A stretch of 64,000 bases of DNA from Lineus longissimus (taxonomy: Eukaryota > Nemertea > Pilidiophora > Heteronemertea > Lineidae), in contig NC_088326.1 in NCBI RefSeq assembly GCF_910592395.1, positions 2,857,001-2,921,000 on the forward strand, in the 5' to 3' direction. The stretch's first letter is position 1; every line of letters starts with the position of its first letter. Shown here one piece after another: positions 21,001 to 34,700 of the stretch. The translations under genes were made by a program, and so were the position numbers. The notes below the pieces were generated by a model. It was not told where the DNA came from, made no database searches, and worked only from the letters and a program-made list of their open reading frames with translations.

Positions 21001-24000
21001 CTGGGTTTTCAATCACTCAAACTTTTCTTTGATGGATAAAACTTTCCATTTTTGTCTTCGGAAATTGGAGCAGGTTTTAAAATCTTTGGGCCAAATTCAT
21101 AAAGGGCGTTTAAGGGTTAGACACATGTAACTTCTCTTTAATCAGTTTCAGGGCCTATTCATATTCTGTGATTCTTTACATGAAGGACCTGAATCTGTCT
21201 ATTCAGTAGTTAAACGCTGTTTTAAGCTAAACACCCTTTATGAATTTGGCCCTTTGTGTTTCTCGTTTTAGGTCGCTGGTAACTTCCATTTCGCACCGGG
21301 AAAAAGTTTCCAACAAAGTCACGTCCATGTTCATGACGTTCAGGCCTTTGCTGGAATGAAAGTAAGCGTGCTTCCTTGTCATTAGTCGTAGTTCCACCTA
21401 TCATAAAACCCCGTGTTTTTTCAAGACCCATGTCTTCGCCGTGTGTCAAAAAACCCGGGGCACACTTACACCTATCAGTGGTGTTAGATAATGGTTAATA
21501 GCCCCGGCGACAGGTGCGCTGTAGGTAGGGAGCTCTCCTGTGTTTCTTTCCCCGTTGGAGGGGAATTTCGCATGCGCAATACCGAGGCAACTACACCGCG
21601 CCATATGTCGCCGGATCTCAGAACTTGCAATTGCCGTGTCTATTCAGATTCCACCTATCAAAAAACCTGTGTTGAACACGGGTCTAAATTAGTCCCCGAT
21701 TAGCCCCATCGAGCTCGATGGGGCTAATAGACACGGGGATTTGACACACGGGTCTATTTAGACACGGCAATTCATAGGTGTAAGCGCAAAAGACACGGGG
21801 ATTTGATAGGTGGAAGTACGACTATTATGTCTTCTGTTCTTGAGCAAGACACTTTAGTTACTGAGAACATGAGTAACCAACTTTCATCACAGCTATCTGG
21901 TCGTTTCAAAATTGTGCAGGAAATGACACATTGTTTAATTGTCCTAGAAGGCGCCGGTTAATGTTCCACCTCTTGTTCCGAAAATCTTTCCACTTTGGCA
22001 ATATTTGACTTGTTTTGTGTTGTTTTTTCAGTTCAATATGACGCACAACATCAGCCATCTCTCATTTGGTGCCGATTATCCTGGCATTGTCAACCCTTTA
22101 GATGAAGTAACAACAGTTTCAGAAAAAGGTAGGCGTCCAAGTCATCAATAAATTCAGGAACACTAGAATTTCAAATACCAAAATTGATTTTATTGTAACA
22201 GAAACTTCCTGTCGTCATACCATGCACATAGGTTTTGATCACAATCTCTTCCCTCAAAATATCATATTCCATATTGTAGTTTCTTGCAACAGTAATAGCG
22301 CTCGCAGCTCTGCACTCTATTTCAGACCTGTTTACTGGTATGAAAAAAGATCCTCACAAAACATTACACACCGAATGTTTCTTCCAGTTACAGAAACACT
22401 GAACAGCATCTTCATTCAATATCAATATTGAATTGTTCATTCATGTATCACCATTGAAAATGGCAAACTTCGAATAAAATTCAGTGTTCGTGATTTTGGA
22501 GATTATGAGATGCCTCAATGTTATATGATTACTCCACCTAATCAATTAGACTCAGGTCTCTCGCAAGTCCTATTTATTTCGCGATGCCTAACACCATTTC
22601 ATAATGGACTACCAATAAACATGATACACTGGTAGTCAATCACAGGAGAATGCAGGAGTTAGAACAGAGTGTACAAGTCTACACAGAATGTTTTTCTCCA
22701 GCACTTGTGTTAGCATCGTATGCCTGTTCCTATGGCCATGAATGTTCCAAATGTGCCTCCTCCCTGAACCATCGTCTTGCCAACGTTTGAAATTAATTCT
22801 CGACCTCGCATACCAAATCTGAAATAATAAAAATCGTATGTAAAAGAAAGTTGGAAATGTTGCATGTTCTGCACTGAAGAGTCCGTGGCTATCTCAGGTC
22901 ACACCTTTTCTAAATTTGAAGAAAAATCCTTACTTTGCTGCCATTGCAAGTCACTTACAAATCATGAATCCATCATCTTTAGTATTCATTCTTGGAATGA
23001 GCTGTATAGTTGTAGTAATTGACAATGTTGAACCTCAGACACAGCTCGATTTGCACTTGTGAAACCCTGTTCCTAAAGACAGTAAGTCAGATGGAAAAAC
23101 TACAGAATTCTACATTTTGAATCAAGAAGATTTACCTCAGTGCCGAGAATCCACCAAAGAGGGCGCCTGATGCCATTCCTACACAAAACCCGATCATGAA
23201 GCCATATTTCATTCTGTCAAAACAACTCGGCTGTCCTCGCTGGCCAGTGTAAGCACTTGGGGGTGGGGCAGGCATGTTGCACAAGAGCTTTCTGAAAAAT
23301 AAAGATCATTAGTTGGGTCGTTACTTGCTGGCCAACTTTAAGGTTTAAGATTTTGGAGCAACTGCAGATTATTGCAGAATACCCGGGACACTCTGTGCTA
23401 AATGATAGTAATGTGTACATAATGTACAGAGGGACAGAGTGTACATAATGTACAGACTCGAGCTACTACTGTCCCGGCTATTCTGTAGTTAGGCCCATGC
23501 TTGGACTTAAGAATCTCATTGCGGAAGGTGAAATTTTAATGTTGCTGACTGTCATCCTCCATGAGCTGACGAGTGTTACTTCGTACTGTAGCCTGTAGGG
23601 GGCCATACAATACATAACATGCAATCGAAGTGCATGGTTAATCAGAGGTCACCAAATATACTCTCTTTTTGTAGAGTTAAAAGAACAAAACCTCATCAAA
23701 ACACGTACCTATCGTTTCTACGTGTTTTACTTTTGCTAGCTACGCTGTCGAATCGTTGATATTTAGCTTTTGGAAAGAGTTAATCCCCAAAAATGTGCGA
23801 TTTTTCCCAAAAATTTAGTACGTGTCCACCATGTTGGAAATCTGTCCCACAATGCAACGTATTTCAATTTCCGGTTTTGTAGAGGGTAAATTCTCTCAGA
23901 TTTGATAGATTATGATAATAATTACCACCTCATTAGACATCCAATACTATAATGCGACGATTGAAATGATAATCTTTGCGTCTTTTATAATTCGATATAG

Positions 24001-25044
24001 CATGACAAATCCACCGGATCGTTTAAAGCCTATCTAAACTTGGCGGGAAGGTGTGGAGGCCAAGTGGTCTAGTGGTATGATTCTCGCTTCGGGTGCGAGA
24101 GGTCCCGGGTTCGACTCCCGGCTTGGCCCAAGAACACTTTTTCTTTTTTTAGAATCTATGGTTAAATGTTTTATTTCACTTGTTTTAACATTTTTCCAGT
24201 GTCAATTTAATGAAAATCATTATTGTTATATAGTCAACTATAAAGTCTTATTAAATTCTTCATTTCAATTCAGGTTCCCAGATGTTCCAATACTTTGTAA
24301 AAATAGTTCCAACCACTTATGTAAAATTAAACGGCGATGTAAGTATAAACAGTGATGCTCCGGTTTCCTCCTACACCGAATAATTAAGCACAGTAGTTGG
24401 CAACCTATGATTAACCTCCTGTAGCGATACTTCTTTATGAAGGACAACATTTCTATTAAGGACACCACATTTGGTCCCAAATTGGTTGTTTCTATTCAAT
24501 TTAACCTCTCCAAACAGGACGCCTCTCTATTAAAGACAGCACTGGTCCATCCCTGGGTGTCCTTAATAGAGAGGTTATACTGTATTATGTTTGAATATTA
24601 TGTCTGCTTTGGAGAATGATAAAGTGATTGCTCTATCTTTCCAGGTTTTATACACCAACCAATATTCCGTCACAAAGCATAGAAAGCAGGTGTCCTTGTC
24701 GGGGGCGTCCGGAGAACAGGGTCTTCCTGGCACATTCTTTATATATGAACTTTCACCCATGATGGTGAAATATACAGAAAAAAATAGGTAGGTATATTGG
24801 TCTAAACATGCATACCTCGTCTTCACCTGTTGAAGGGGTGCATCACTTTTATTAACTGGTAGCATTATTCTTTATTATAAGTTATTCTTTTTTGTTTATC
24901 TTTTTCAGATCTTTTATGCATTTCCTCACCGGAGTATGCGCAATAATCGGCGGAGTTTTCACAGTAGCTGGAATCATCGACTCATTTATATACCACTCGG
25001 CAAAAGCAATACAGAAGAAGATGGAGATAGGAAAATTAACATAG
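18050..25044 (+). CDS. ERGIC3: ERGIC3, ER-Golgi intermediate compartment protein 3
   Basis: Membrane cargo receptor cycling between ER and cis-Golgi. Exons: 18050-18146, 18526-18684, 19108-19233, 19477-19511, 20396-20463, 20690-20855, 21272-21361, 22032-22128, 24274-24338, 24645-24787, 24909-25044. Total 1182 nt, 393 aa, close to the vertebrate length (383). It starts with [18 protein letters not shown]. First membrane segment at about residues 33-53 ([15 protein letters not shown]). Luminal part has [24 protein letters not shown] and [20 protein letters not shown]. Second membrane segment near the C-terminus ([17 protein letters not shown]), ending KKMEIGKLT. The start is the only ATG giving the family N-terminus. 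AATAAA at 25090. Intron 9 contains ROMO1 and a tRNA gene. Confidence 0.95.
18398..18504. mobile_element. MITE family B, copy 1
   Basis: 107-bp palindrome-like element in ERGIC3 intron 1, from AACTGCAGAATAGCCGGGACA to its complement, containing two GTACATTATGT words. Ends 22 bp before the exon-2 start, so it supplies part of the 3' splice region. Reverse-oriented copy at 23360-23490. Confidence 0.7.
22710..23275 (-). CDS. ROMO1: ROMO1, reactive oxygen species modulator 1
   Basis: Small inner-mitochondrial-membrane protein. Exons 23275-23136 and 22818-22710 give 82 aa (79 in mammals). The start [20 protein letters not shown] is followed by [20 protein letters not shown], the amphipathic Gly-rich membrane helix, then [27 protein letters not shown] and the conserved C-terminus GIRC. 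The gene lies entirely inside ERGIC3 intron 9 on the opposite strand. A TTTATT at 22573-22578 could be its poly(A) signal in reverse. Its 5' side carries MITE family B copy 2. Confidence 0.95.
23360..23490. mobile_element. MITE family B, copy 2
   Basis: 131 bp, reverse orientation relative to 18398-18504. Ends AACTGCAG..TGCAGAATACCCGGGACA and TGTCCCGGCTATTCTGTAGTT, with two GTACATAATGTACA words inside. Lies 85 bp upstream of the ROMO1 ATG, so it is in its 5' UTR or promoter region. Confidence 0.7.
24058..24129 (+). tRNA. tRNA-Pro (anticodon CGG)
   Basis: 72 nt with a fully paired acceptor stem (GGCCAAG/CTTGGCC), anticodon stem CTCGC/GCGAG around loop TTCGGGT (anticodon CGG), T arm CCGGG-TTCGACT-CCCGG and box A TGGTCTAGTGG. 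A T-rich Pol III terminator (ctttttcttttttt) follows within 20 bp. Located in ERGIC3 intron 9 downstream of its exon 9, same strand as ERGIC3. Confidence 0.95.
24413..24583 (-). mobile_element. Dispersed repeat family C, ERGIC3 intron copy
   Basis: Reverse-oriented copy of a ~160-bp repeat whose ends are ACAGTAGAACCTCTCTATTAAGGACA-like inverted repeats with a middle resembling AATTGAATGGAAACAACC. Lies in ERGIC3 intron 10. Confidence 0.65.
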
Positions 25045-28000
25045 ATTTTATGTACATGTAATAGTTTATTTATCACTTATTGGTCATCAAATAAAACCAT
25101 GGGGCTTCTCAAGCCCTGTTTCTGCCATAAATGGAAGCATCCCAGAAGCTCATTATGTCAGCGTCACTTTTATAGTTTTGTTTGAAATCCTACCTGAGCT
25201 CAGTAGAAGTGTACAATTTCTTGTTCATCAACAACGTATGAATTCATCGTCACATCACATCACAAGATACAAAAAGTTCCCCCGCAAAATAGTCGGAGGC
25301 TAACCTGATAAACTGACTTTAATCAAGAGAATATCCAGAGGTTTAGAACAGGCTGCTAAAGATGCTGGATATTAGACATATTGGACATGTATATATATTT
25401 ATTTCTGATAACTTTGTAACAACACGGCAAGAGTAGTCTCCAGAATAACTTTGAAAACAATATATATTTCATTCCAAAGTTTTCAAAAGTTTTCGCTGGA
25501 CAAGCTGCTACTGCTAGAAGGGGACAGGGTTCTACTGTAGTCTTAAATAACATAAATGCCACATGAACATGATTAAAGATATGTAAGGTGAGCTTTGATA
25601 TTTTTAATCTCGGACATAGCCAGTGATTTTTCAATATACTCCGCCTCTCAATATTTTGTATACGAGGTAGGAGTATCAAAAACCTGATCTCAGGCTGAGA
25701 TATTTTTGACACGATGACTCATCAAGGGCTTAATTCTATCCCTTTATGATAATTTGTGAATGAAGTGCTTGCTTGCAAGGTGTGTGGAATTTCAAGATGA
25801 AGATATCAGAAATACTTCTTAAAACTGGCTTCTGGAAAAGATGTGAATGTTCCATTTTAACTGATCGAAGTTATTTTTAGCAAAATTGATTCGTTTTGGT
25901 GCATTTTATAAAAATGTTGGTGCTTTTGTACTCCTACACCCCTTGTCCTAGCAATAGACTTCCCTCAAAGATACAGTAGAACCTCTCTATTAAGGACAAC
26001 CTCGGACTGACAAGTGCTGTCCTTGGTGGAGAGTTGTTCTGATTCAAGAGGTCAAATTGAATGGAAACAACCAACTCTTTGGCCGAAACTTGTGTTCTTA
26101 ATAGAGAGGTAGTCCTTAACAGTACAGGGAGATATTCGCTAAGGGAGGCTCCACGGAAGATTTAAGGTGAAATAGCTAAAAAGATGCTCCCTTTATTGAC
26201 TGCTGGTTACCTCCAACCTCAAGTATATTCAAATGGCGGTGTCACCCAAGATATCTGAAACTAGATCGATAGTGCTACACCACTTGCACTTCTTGTTAAG
26301 GGTTGACCATAGGCATCACTATTTTGGCTGCTGAAGCCATTAGAACACTTTGAAAACGAATGTCTATTTAAGGGCGGGAGTCTGTTCTTTGTTTTCCAGA
26401 GAGCAGCCTCCCAGGTTTTAAATGGGCAGTCACTTCATTTCGAAGAAGTTCCAGCTGCTTTAGTATTCCAAAATCTAGCGAAAATGTTGGGACCTATGGT
26501 CAACTCTTATGTACAATCATTTTCCTTGTTTTTCTTACTGATTTGTAAGTTAGTTTATGTTTGTTGTTGTTTGGGTCCGTTTCCAAATATTGCTTCCATT
26601 GGTTTATTGTGTATGTGAAAGTCTAAAAACAGTTGATCGACTTATGCATGGGCTTGGAATGGCGACTCGTCGTATTGCCTTCTCATTCCGAGTAAATGCT
26701 TTTTAAAGTAGTGCCAATACATTTTAAACATTTGTTTACAGTCGCTATCAGAGAATTATCTTGGCAAATACAACTTAAAATGTCGCATTCGGCGAGTGGG
26801 GATTATTGTACAGACCATTTAGGATGAACATACTGCTGATCGATGTTGTTGCAGTTGAGTTGAGTAATGTCTGATGACATATCAGTGCCATGACGTCGGG
26901 ACGACGCCAACGATTCCATTGAAATAACGTCATGAAGTAAATGGCGATAGTATGCCTGATATGTCTTCTGATGTTACGAATGTTTGTTTTGTCAAGTGAC
27001 TTATGGTGTTTTGTCCACTAGATTGTTCTTTTATTTTATCAGTCATGTGAACTGTGTTGTAATTTATCTTCACAAAGACGATGCGTTAGAAATGTGTCCT
27101 CTTTGATTCAGATACAAACAATAGAATTAAAATGTTTGAGGATGTGTTTCGAGTCCTCTTATGCATGTACAGGTAGAGCCACCACATGAAAAAATGAGTA
27201 ATGTCAGTCATTCTGCCTCTTGTCTGTTCTAGTACCAATCAAGTAAGGGGCAGTGTATATACGTCCCAGACCTGTTTCTTGCTCTGAAACTTGGCTTTCA
27301 CTTTCACTTTCACCAGCTGAGCCAAAGCTTTTGCATTTCATCATATAAAAGTAACCTGTTTCAGTCGCTTGTTCCTTGTAGTTTAGTTTTGACTAATGTA
27401 AATGTTCACTTGTCTAGGCGATGGGGGGGGGGTGTTATGATATGCCGTTGAACATCTCTTCGACCTGGTAACTTCGTCCCTCCTGCCAGTTCTGTCATAG
27501 GGAAAGATAGTAGAAGAGAGAGGTTGCAAGAGTGTAAACCTCTCGAAGTCTGAAAAATGCTGCCTCGTGAGGTGTCCTGATTTCAAAGGTCAGATTGAAT
27601 CGAAGTTACCCATTTGGGACCAAAATCAGTGGCTTTTAAAATGTAATACACTTGTAGAGAGGGAGTCCTGCTAACAGAAATGCCTTGTTATGGAGGTTCA
27701 ACTCTACTTCTTGAGTGGAGCAACCATACCATCATCTTGTGAGGGACTCTCTCTGTCTCCATTTAGGAGCACAACTCTTGTCTCGAATTCCGTCTTCAAA
27801 TTGATCATATTCATAGAACAGAAAAAAATAAATGTTTATTATGTAATAACGTGTTGGTTGTTTTAATCCTGTGATGATTCACAAGTACTTAGGCATCATA
27901 GGCCTATAAAGCCAGAGGATGAACCGGGCCTCAGCGTGGATAAACTGTGGATCCTGTGGCACCATCACTGTATTAGATGGAGGAAAATATTTTAAAAGGT

Positions 28001-28617
28001 GTGCTACCGAGGACAGCGTTGCATCTAGCTAGCTTCTGCCAGGACGAAGAAGGACATCGTCCTCTTGTCACAACCTGAAGAAGACATCTGGCTGTCTGGG
28101 TTCAAAGTCGTATGTTGTCATACCATGACTATATCATTTAGGAACAATTACGTAGCAACACCAGCATCTTGTTTTAAAGTCAATTTTTTATTTCATGAAA
28201 GGAGCTTGTCGACGCGTCACAATGTAATGTAAGACCACCATGAGGAAACCGATATCACACCCCACCTCTTTGCAGTGCAAATTATATTATTGGTTTGCTG
28301 ATGAAAACACTGCTTGTCTACTCACTCCCAAAACAATTTCCCAGCTAGCTTTTGAAATTGGACTTGGGGCATCACCGGCCCGGGTTTCTGAAGACATAGT
28401 CACAACCTTGAAACATTGTATACCCTTCTAACATTTACACTTTTCTTCCATTTCTACAAGTTTCTTTCTACATTTTCATTACTAATCTTATCTAGCATTA
28501 TGATAATCGCACTATAAAAGCTTAATATGAGTCATTCGCACGTTCTAGACGCTCATAAAGCGTTTAAAACGGCCGCCAGCAAAGATCACATGAAAATGCG
28601 TCTGCTCTAAAAATGAC
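25045..28617. other. Intergenic region between ERGIC3 and STAM
   Basis: Contains the ERGIC3 poly(A) signal AATAAA at 25090-25095, a family C repeat at 25973-26156 and a degenerate relative near 27,560-27,710. No supportable gene; short frames here lack splice context or homology I recognise. Confidence 0.6.
25973..26156 (+). mobile_element. Dispersed repeat family C copy
   Basis: Starts ACAGTAGAACCTCTCTATTAAGGACA, includes the middle segment of family C and ends in a degraded complement (GGGAGGCTCCAC). Confidence 0.6.
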
Positions 28618-28618
28618 T

Positions 28619-28654
28619 CACGTGACGTAATGATTTAATTTCCGCACATGCGCA
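28619..28654 (+). promoter_or_regulatory. STAM proximal promoter motif cluster
   Basis: An E-box CACGTG (28619-28624) overlaps a CRE/ATF-like TGACGTAA (28623-28630), followed by an NRF1-like GCACATGCGCA (28644-28654), 60-95 bp before the STAM ATG. Such motifs are common in housekeeping promoters; function is inferred. Confidence 0.4.
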
Positions 28655-28713
28655 ATGAATAATGTCCTCATCATAACAAATTTTTAGTGAAGTGAGAAAT
28701 TTCTATCGAAAAA

Positions 28714-31700
28714 ATGCCGCTTTTCAGCGCAAGCACTCCGTTTGATACGGATGTCGGTACGTATAATGATAGATAAGAGTGTTAAGAGTTGTTCTAGGTT
28801 TCAGGTTTTTTGAAAATCCGTCGGCTTTTAATGAAATGAGGTAGTTTTCGAAGGTGATTTTTTACTTCGTTTTGGAACAGCTGTACTGAATGTACAGGGC
28901 TTTGTGTACATTTTGTACACTCTGCAGTTCAGTGGAAGTGATGACACATAAGCACAAGAAGAGCAGGTGTGAAATCAGATCACTGTCGGAGATTTAATCT
29001 GTAGAATGATAGGGGTTGGTTGGTGATGGTGAAGTTTACTAGTCAGAAAAGTCTAGTAAGTCTACGTCTACAATATGAATAGTATGATGAGAAGTTGAAG
29101 AGAACACAACGACAGACAAAATCAAATGTGAAAGTCTGTTTTCAAGTGAAGACGCTGGACCAATCTGGAACGGATGGGCGGTTGTGATTATGAAAAGCCA
29201 ATCTCTAGCGCAGCGTGCAAACGTTATACACCTAGCTTACAAAAGTACCTCCTCCATGACGACCTTAAAATTTTGTAATGCCCAGTTCCTCAATTCTGCG
29301 ACGATGTTTTGACTTGCCTCGTCCTAGTCGCTACTAAATGCTCCCATTCTTTCTCATCACTCTGGGTTACATTCACAAGGTCCTTTGTTCGGGCCTATTT
29401 TAAAATCAACAAGTGTGTTTGCAGGCCAATTTGTTTTCTAATCTATACCGGTACGATAACCTGTCTAAAAGTTTTGAAAAATATCTGTTTTCAGAGAAGG
29501 CCACCAATGAGATGAACACATCGGAGGATTGGGCCCTGATCATGGACATCTGTGATAAAGTAGGAGCTTCTCCAAATGGGTAGGTTATCTAAAAACTGTT
29601 TAAATGACGTGGCAATGTACGTATACTTACCTTGGGAACATGAAATCCACAGGGGCTGGGTGCACTGATGAAAGCTCAGCTTTATCTAAGAACTGTGGCG
29701 ATTTGGAGTAGACAAAGTTGTTTGCTCCATGATAATGAGAATGCTGCGTGTTGCTCTCATTTTCACAATTGCTCACTGATTTTCGTATTGAGTACAGTAC
29801 AGTAGGACTAAATAATAAAAGTAAAATCTGTATTTCCATTCTCAAACGAAATTATCATCCGTGTGAGGAAAAATTAAGTATTGCTAGTTCACACCTCTCT
29901 GTAGTGTAAAGCAGTCCACAATGAGGAAGTTAAGACTGTACTATAAAAATGCGAAAGATTCATCAGCATTTGATCACGTACCTTGGGACATGATAGGACG
30001 GCTGAACTGTTCATATTGTCCGATACTACAGGAAGATTTATTTATCATGTTCACTTAAAAATAGTAAATTAGTTAGAGAAATACATTTTCACTTGAATAA
30101 ATCATTGTCTTCTCTAATAAGTGTTCCTGCATTGAGTGCTTTTGGTAAACTCTCTGTTTTTGGTTAAATTGACCATGGGTATGCCTCAGTTGGATGTAAA
30201 TTCTTGTAACCTGATAATAAATACAGTCTCCGAGTACAGTTACGATTGTGTCATCTTTTCAGACAAAAAGACTGCCTTAAATCGATAGTGAAACGACTCA
30301 ACCATAAAGTTCCACATGTAGCAATGCAAGCTCTGACGGTAAGCTGATAAACGCACTTACCCTGGGATGGACAGTGAATTCAGTTAGATCACAGTAGAAC
30401 CAGTATATCCTGGTGACATCTGAACCAGGGATTGGCTAAATCAGGGCTGTTGAAATCATATTTGTCAATTTCATATATGTGTCTCATCATGTTTTCGTTG
30501 CGTTGTTTCAGCTGCTTGATGCATGCGTGAAGAACTGTGGTAATAGCTTTCATCTTGAGGTGAGCTCAAGAGACTTTGTGTCAGAAGTCAGGACTCAGTT
30601 GACCAAGGTAAGACCTAATTTCTGTTCTCTTTTAAATTGATGTTAGGCTTTATAAACTATTTTGGCAAACCCAGGCTTTTCACTTACATGACAAAGTTCA
30701 TAAAGTTTGCAGAGTTCACTGAATGAGGTATAAAGGAATTCCCCCCCCCCCCCCAAATACCCAAGCGCATCCATATGTAGCAGTGGGAATAGCCCTGAAA
30801 CAACAATAAGTCTCTGCCCCTCCCCCCTCAGACATGTTTGTTGGTCGTATCGAATTGTTATTTAAAAATTTTCCATGTTGTCATCTTTTCAGGCACACCC
30901 GAAGGTTGCTGATAAACTAAAAGAGTTACTTAAGAAATGGGCCGAAAATGAATTCAAAAGTGATCCAGCATTGAGGTAAGTCTAATCTGATCTTGAATTG
31001 GATCAAGTGTCTTTGAATGATAATCAAAATGTTCCATTAAACCTTTTTCATGATCAGCTGAGAATTCCCTTTGCGACTACCGCGTACATGTACATGTTGT
31101 TTCTGACTCGTGCTACGCTGTTGGTCTTCTCCACATTCTGATATTGGATGTGACTCTGTTTCAAGGCTGGGAGTGTTCCATTCGGGTCTCATGAAATGTG
31201 TCAGATAGCCTGGTCATATCGTTTGTGGCCACTACCGGTATATTATTTAATGACCTTTTAAAGCTTACTGGACTCCGGTGGAAACGTTACTGGACTCCGG
31301 TGGAAACGTTACTGGACTCCGGTGGAAACGTTACTGGACTCCGGTGGAAACGTTACTGGACTCCGGTGGAAACGTTACTGGACTCCGGTGGATGCTGTTT
31401 ACCTGTAGGATGACTATTATCGAATATCATTATTTTTCAGCGGAATACGTACCTTATTCAATGAGATTGATCCATCTTCGGTAAGATAATGTAGTTGTTA
31501 ACTTTTTACGATAACACAACATCGTTCTATTTGCAGCCTAATTCCTTCATTATATAATAGCTTAAAGACAGAAGGACACAGTTTCGCTACATCGGACCAG
31601 GTATGTTTGAAACAAGTTTCAATCAGACTGAGGTCCACCCTTTAATACAAACGGTTTCATGTAGAGAGTTCGAGGCAAAAGCTGCTGAACACCATTCCGA

Positions 31701-34700
31701 AAAAATGATATGATTAGGGTAAAATGAAGCTTGCAGTACCCTGGATTTAAAGACCTAACCATTTCAATGCAAAACCCCCGAAGATCCCGTTGAAAACTAT
31801 GCAATAAGACACAACTTTGTAGTAAAAACCATAGTCGCTGCAAAAATTTCGCGATTACTCAAAACAACCTAGAGTGGAGTTAGTGGCTTTTGTGTTTGAA
31901 CTCGTCTCTTCATTCATGTGTCTCTATTTATCAAAAATTATTAGACTTAGATGCTTGCTTCTAATATTATTTGCTGGCTAACAGAAATGCTGATTTTGGC
32001 AAGAAGGACAACAGCTTGCTATAGTTTGTTCAAGAGGCCTGATGAAAAGCTTTCTTTGCTCCTGTAAGGCCAGGTCAACATAAGATTCACATGGTCACTT
32101 GTCACGATTCTCATGTCACATGTCGACTGTTTGTCACAATCATGTTCTTCAATTATCTTCGGCTTAAACACATGAGGGTGAAAAGTGACGACGTGAATCT
32201 AATGTGGCCTGCTCATTAGAAAGAACATTTTATGACTTGTGCATTTCATGCCAGTCGTGTTGCATGGTGTATCGACACCATTTTGCTGTCCATGTGTGAG
32301 CTGTCCAGTATTGCAGCACTGCCTACCATCTATGTGAGATGAAGAGAGGCTTAGATAATTTGAGGGGTTTCTGGCCTACTTGGCAAAACCTGCCATGTAT
32401 AAAATCAACCACAAAAACTCATCAGTTGATTATTCAAGTAGGGTAGAATGGGATATTTGTAGGCCCAGTTTAATTGTAACCCCTGCCTATGATATTGATT
32501 GATATCCTCGTGCATCAAACAATGCAGGGGCAACAAATAAACTGTGGCTACGAATACCCCATTCTACCTTACCACTGATTCATCGCTAACTAATAGTGCT
32601 TCAATTCTTTAGCCGAAAGCCGCACCGGTGTTAAGCAAGGACCCCAACGTGGTATCTAGTCAACAGGAAGAGGATGATATAGCTAAGGCAATAGCACTGT
32701 CATTGCAAGAGAACGAGAAGGGTGCGTCGTCTAAATCAGGCGGCCTGTACCCGACGGCCATGATGGCGTCTGGGTCACCGCAGTCGAGGGGAGCCAAGGA
32801 ACTCAGAAAGGTGAGTAGTGACTTATTCTCGAACTTGTCTCGGGACCGACAAGTGCTGTCCTTAATAGAGAGGTGTCCTGATTAGAGAGGCCACCTTGGA
32901 AGCAGCCACCCTACCTTGCTCCAGGCTTTCTAAAGGGTTACTACAAAGCCACCCTACCTTAGATAGCAAGCCATCCTACCTTGTTTTGCGCACTAGCAAA
33001 ACATATTGGATGTCAAGGGTACCACCCTACCTTGAGAAAAGACTGTGAAAAACTCTTCAGCAGGTTGTCCTTAATAGAGAGGTATCCACTAATAGAAGTT
33101 CAACTGCGCTTGTAACTTTTGTCTTCGGCTGATAAATGTTTGTTGTCGATTTCAGGTGCGTGCAATGTATGACTTTGAAGCTGCCGAGGATAACGAGTTG
33201 ACATTTAAAGCGGGTGAAATCATAAGTATCCTGGACGACAGCGATCCAAACTGGTGGAAGGGCTCAACGTATCGAGGGGAGGGACTGTTCCCGGCTAATT
33301 TTGTCACGGCCGATCTTACTGCAGAACCCGAACAAAGTAAGTTAATTTTGAGTAGAACAGTATTTTCTATAATTTTTTGCAACTTGTTTGCATCATCTTG
33401 AGACCGGTTTCTTGAGTCAGCCGTGGAGTTTCCATGCCATGTAAGATAAAGCGTCTTGTAAACAAGCAATTTAAATCGCTGTTATCTGCGACCTGAAATC
33501 ACCCAGCAAATTGCAACACCTTCAAGTAAAGCTCAAGTTGCCTATCTTTGCACTGTAACTGCTAAATCAGAATGGCACTAATGCAAGACGTCATCTGTCT
33601 CTTTTAGATAAAGAAAAGAAATCGGTACAATTTAAAGAAGAAGTTGAGGTGAAGACGGTTGAGCCTATTCCTGAGCAGTTGTACATAGATGAGGTGAGTG
33701 GTATAGCTTGAAATCTGGATTCAGATCTACCCTGGTTTAGGGAGAGTCATAAAATGTCTTGTATAGTACCCCAGGTATATGGCACGGCTTAACCCGCCGG
33801 CCATGAGGGAATTCCTTTATGGCCCAGTGGTTGGCGCGTTGGGCCCAGAGTGGGAGTTAAGCAACGTTCAGCGCGGTCAACCTTTAGATCGGTGACCGGC
33901 ATGTACAATACATGTCTCAGTCATCATTATCATTTTTTGATTCTAATGAACCCTAAGCAGTATTGGGTGGAAGCCAGTAGCGCTAACCACTGGGCCATGA
34001 CATGAGTTACTCTTTGAACAGGTTGGAATGTGTTAATTATAAGACACGAAAACTCTTACTAGTCTGTCACAGAAATTCCGAAATGAACTTGACCTCTTGT
34101 TACTTCTGCAGGAGAAGATAGATAAGACTTTAGAGTTACTACAGAATGCTGATCCCACTGGTGTGAATAAACCCGATACTCATGAAATGTTAGCTTTAGA
34201 AGGTGAGTCGCTGTGTAGTCTTCTTTGGTTTATATTCAGCTACGGCAATATTTCTCGTAAAAATATAATCTCGTCATAAAAAACTTTGATTTTCTCCAAA
34301 CAATGTTGGTAAAAGCTCATTGTTTTCTCGGAGCATGTACAAAGATGTGAGTCATCAAAATGTTTCTTATAACCAAATTTATATGAACGTGTGCTAAATT
34401 CCAGATGTCCCTTTTAATACTGATCTGACTTACTTTTCGTTTTCAAATTGGGGTGATGGGCTACATGGGTTTTATATTGCCAACTGTCACATCTTGAACC
34501 CAGTTCTCTTTAAATCTTCATTTAAATATCTAAAAATGTTTCTCAACTGTCTTTTTTCAGAGCAATGTAAAGCCATGGCACCCCTGATAGACCAAAAGCT
34601 CGAAGATATCGACAAAAAGCACATTGGCTTGATGGAATTGAACGCCAAAGTGTTCGAAGCGCTACAGATTTATGACAATTTAATGAAAGATATCCCGGTA

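Noticed and set aside
24053..24355. 100-aa plus frame
   Set aside because: Begins in the tRNA-Pro gene and only crosses ERGIC3 exon 10 out of frame.
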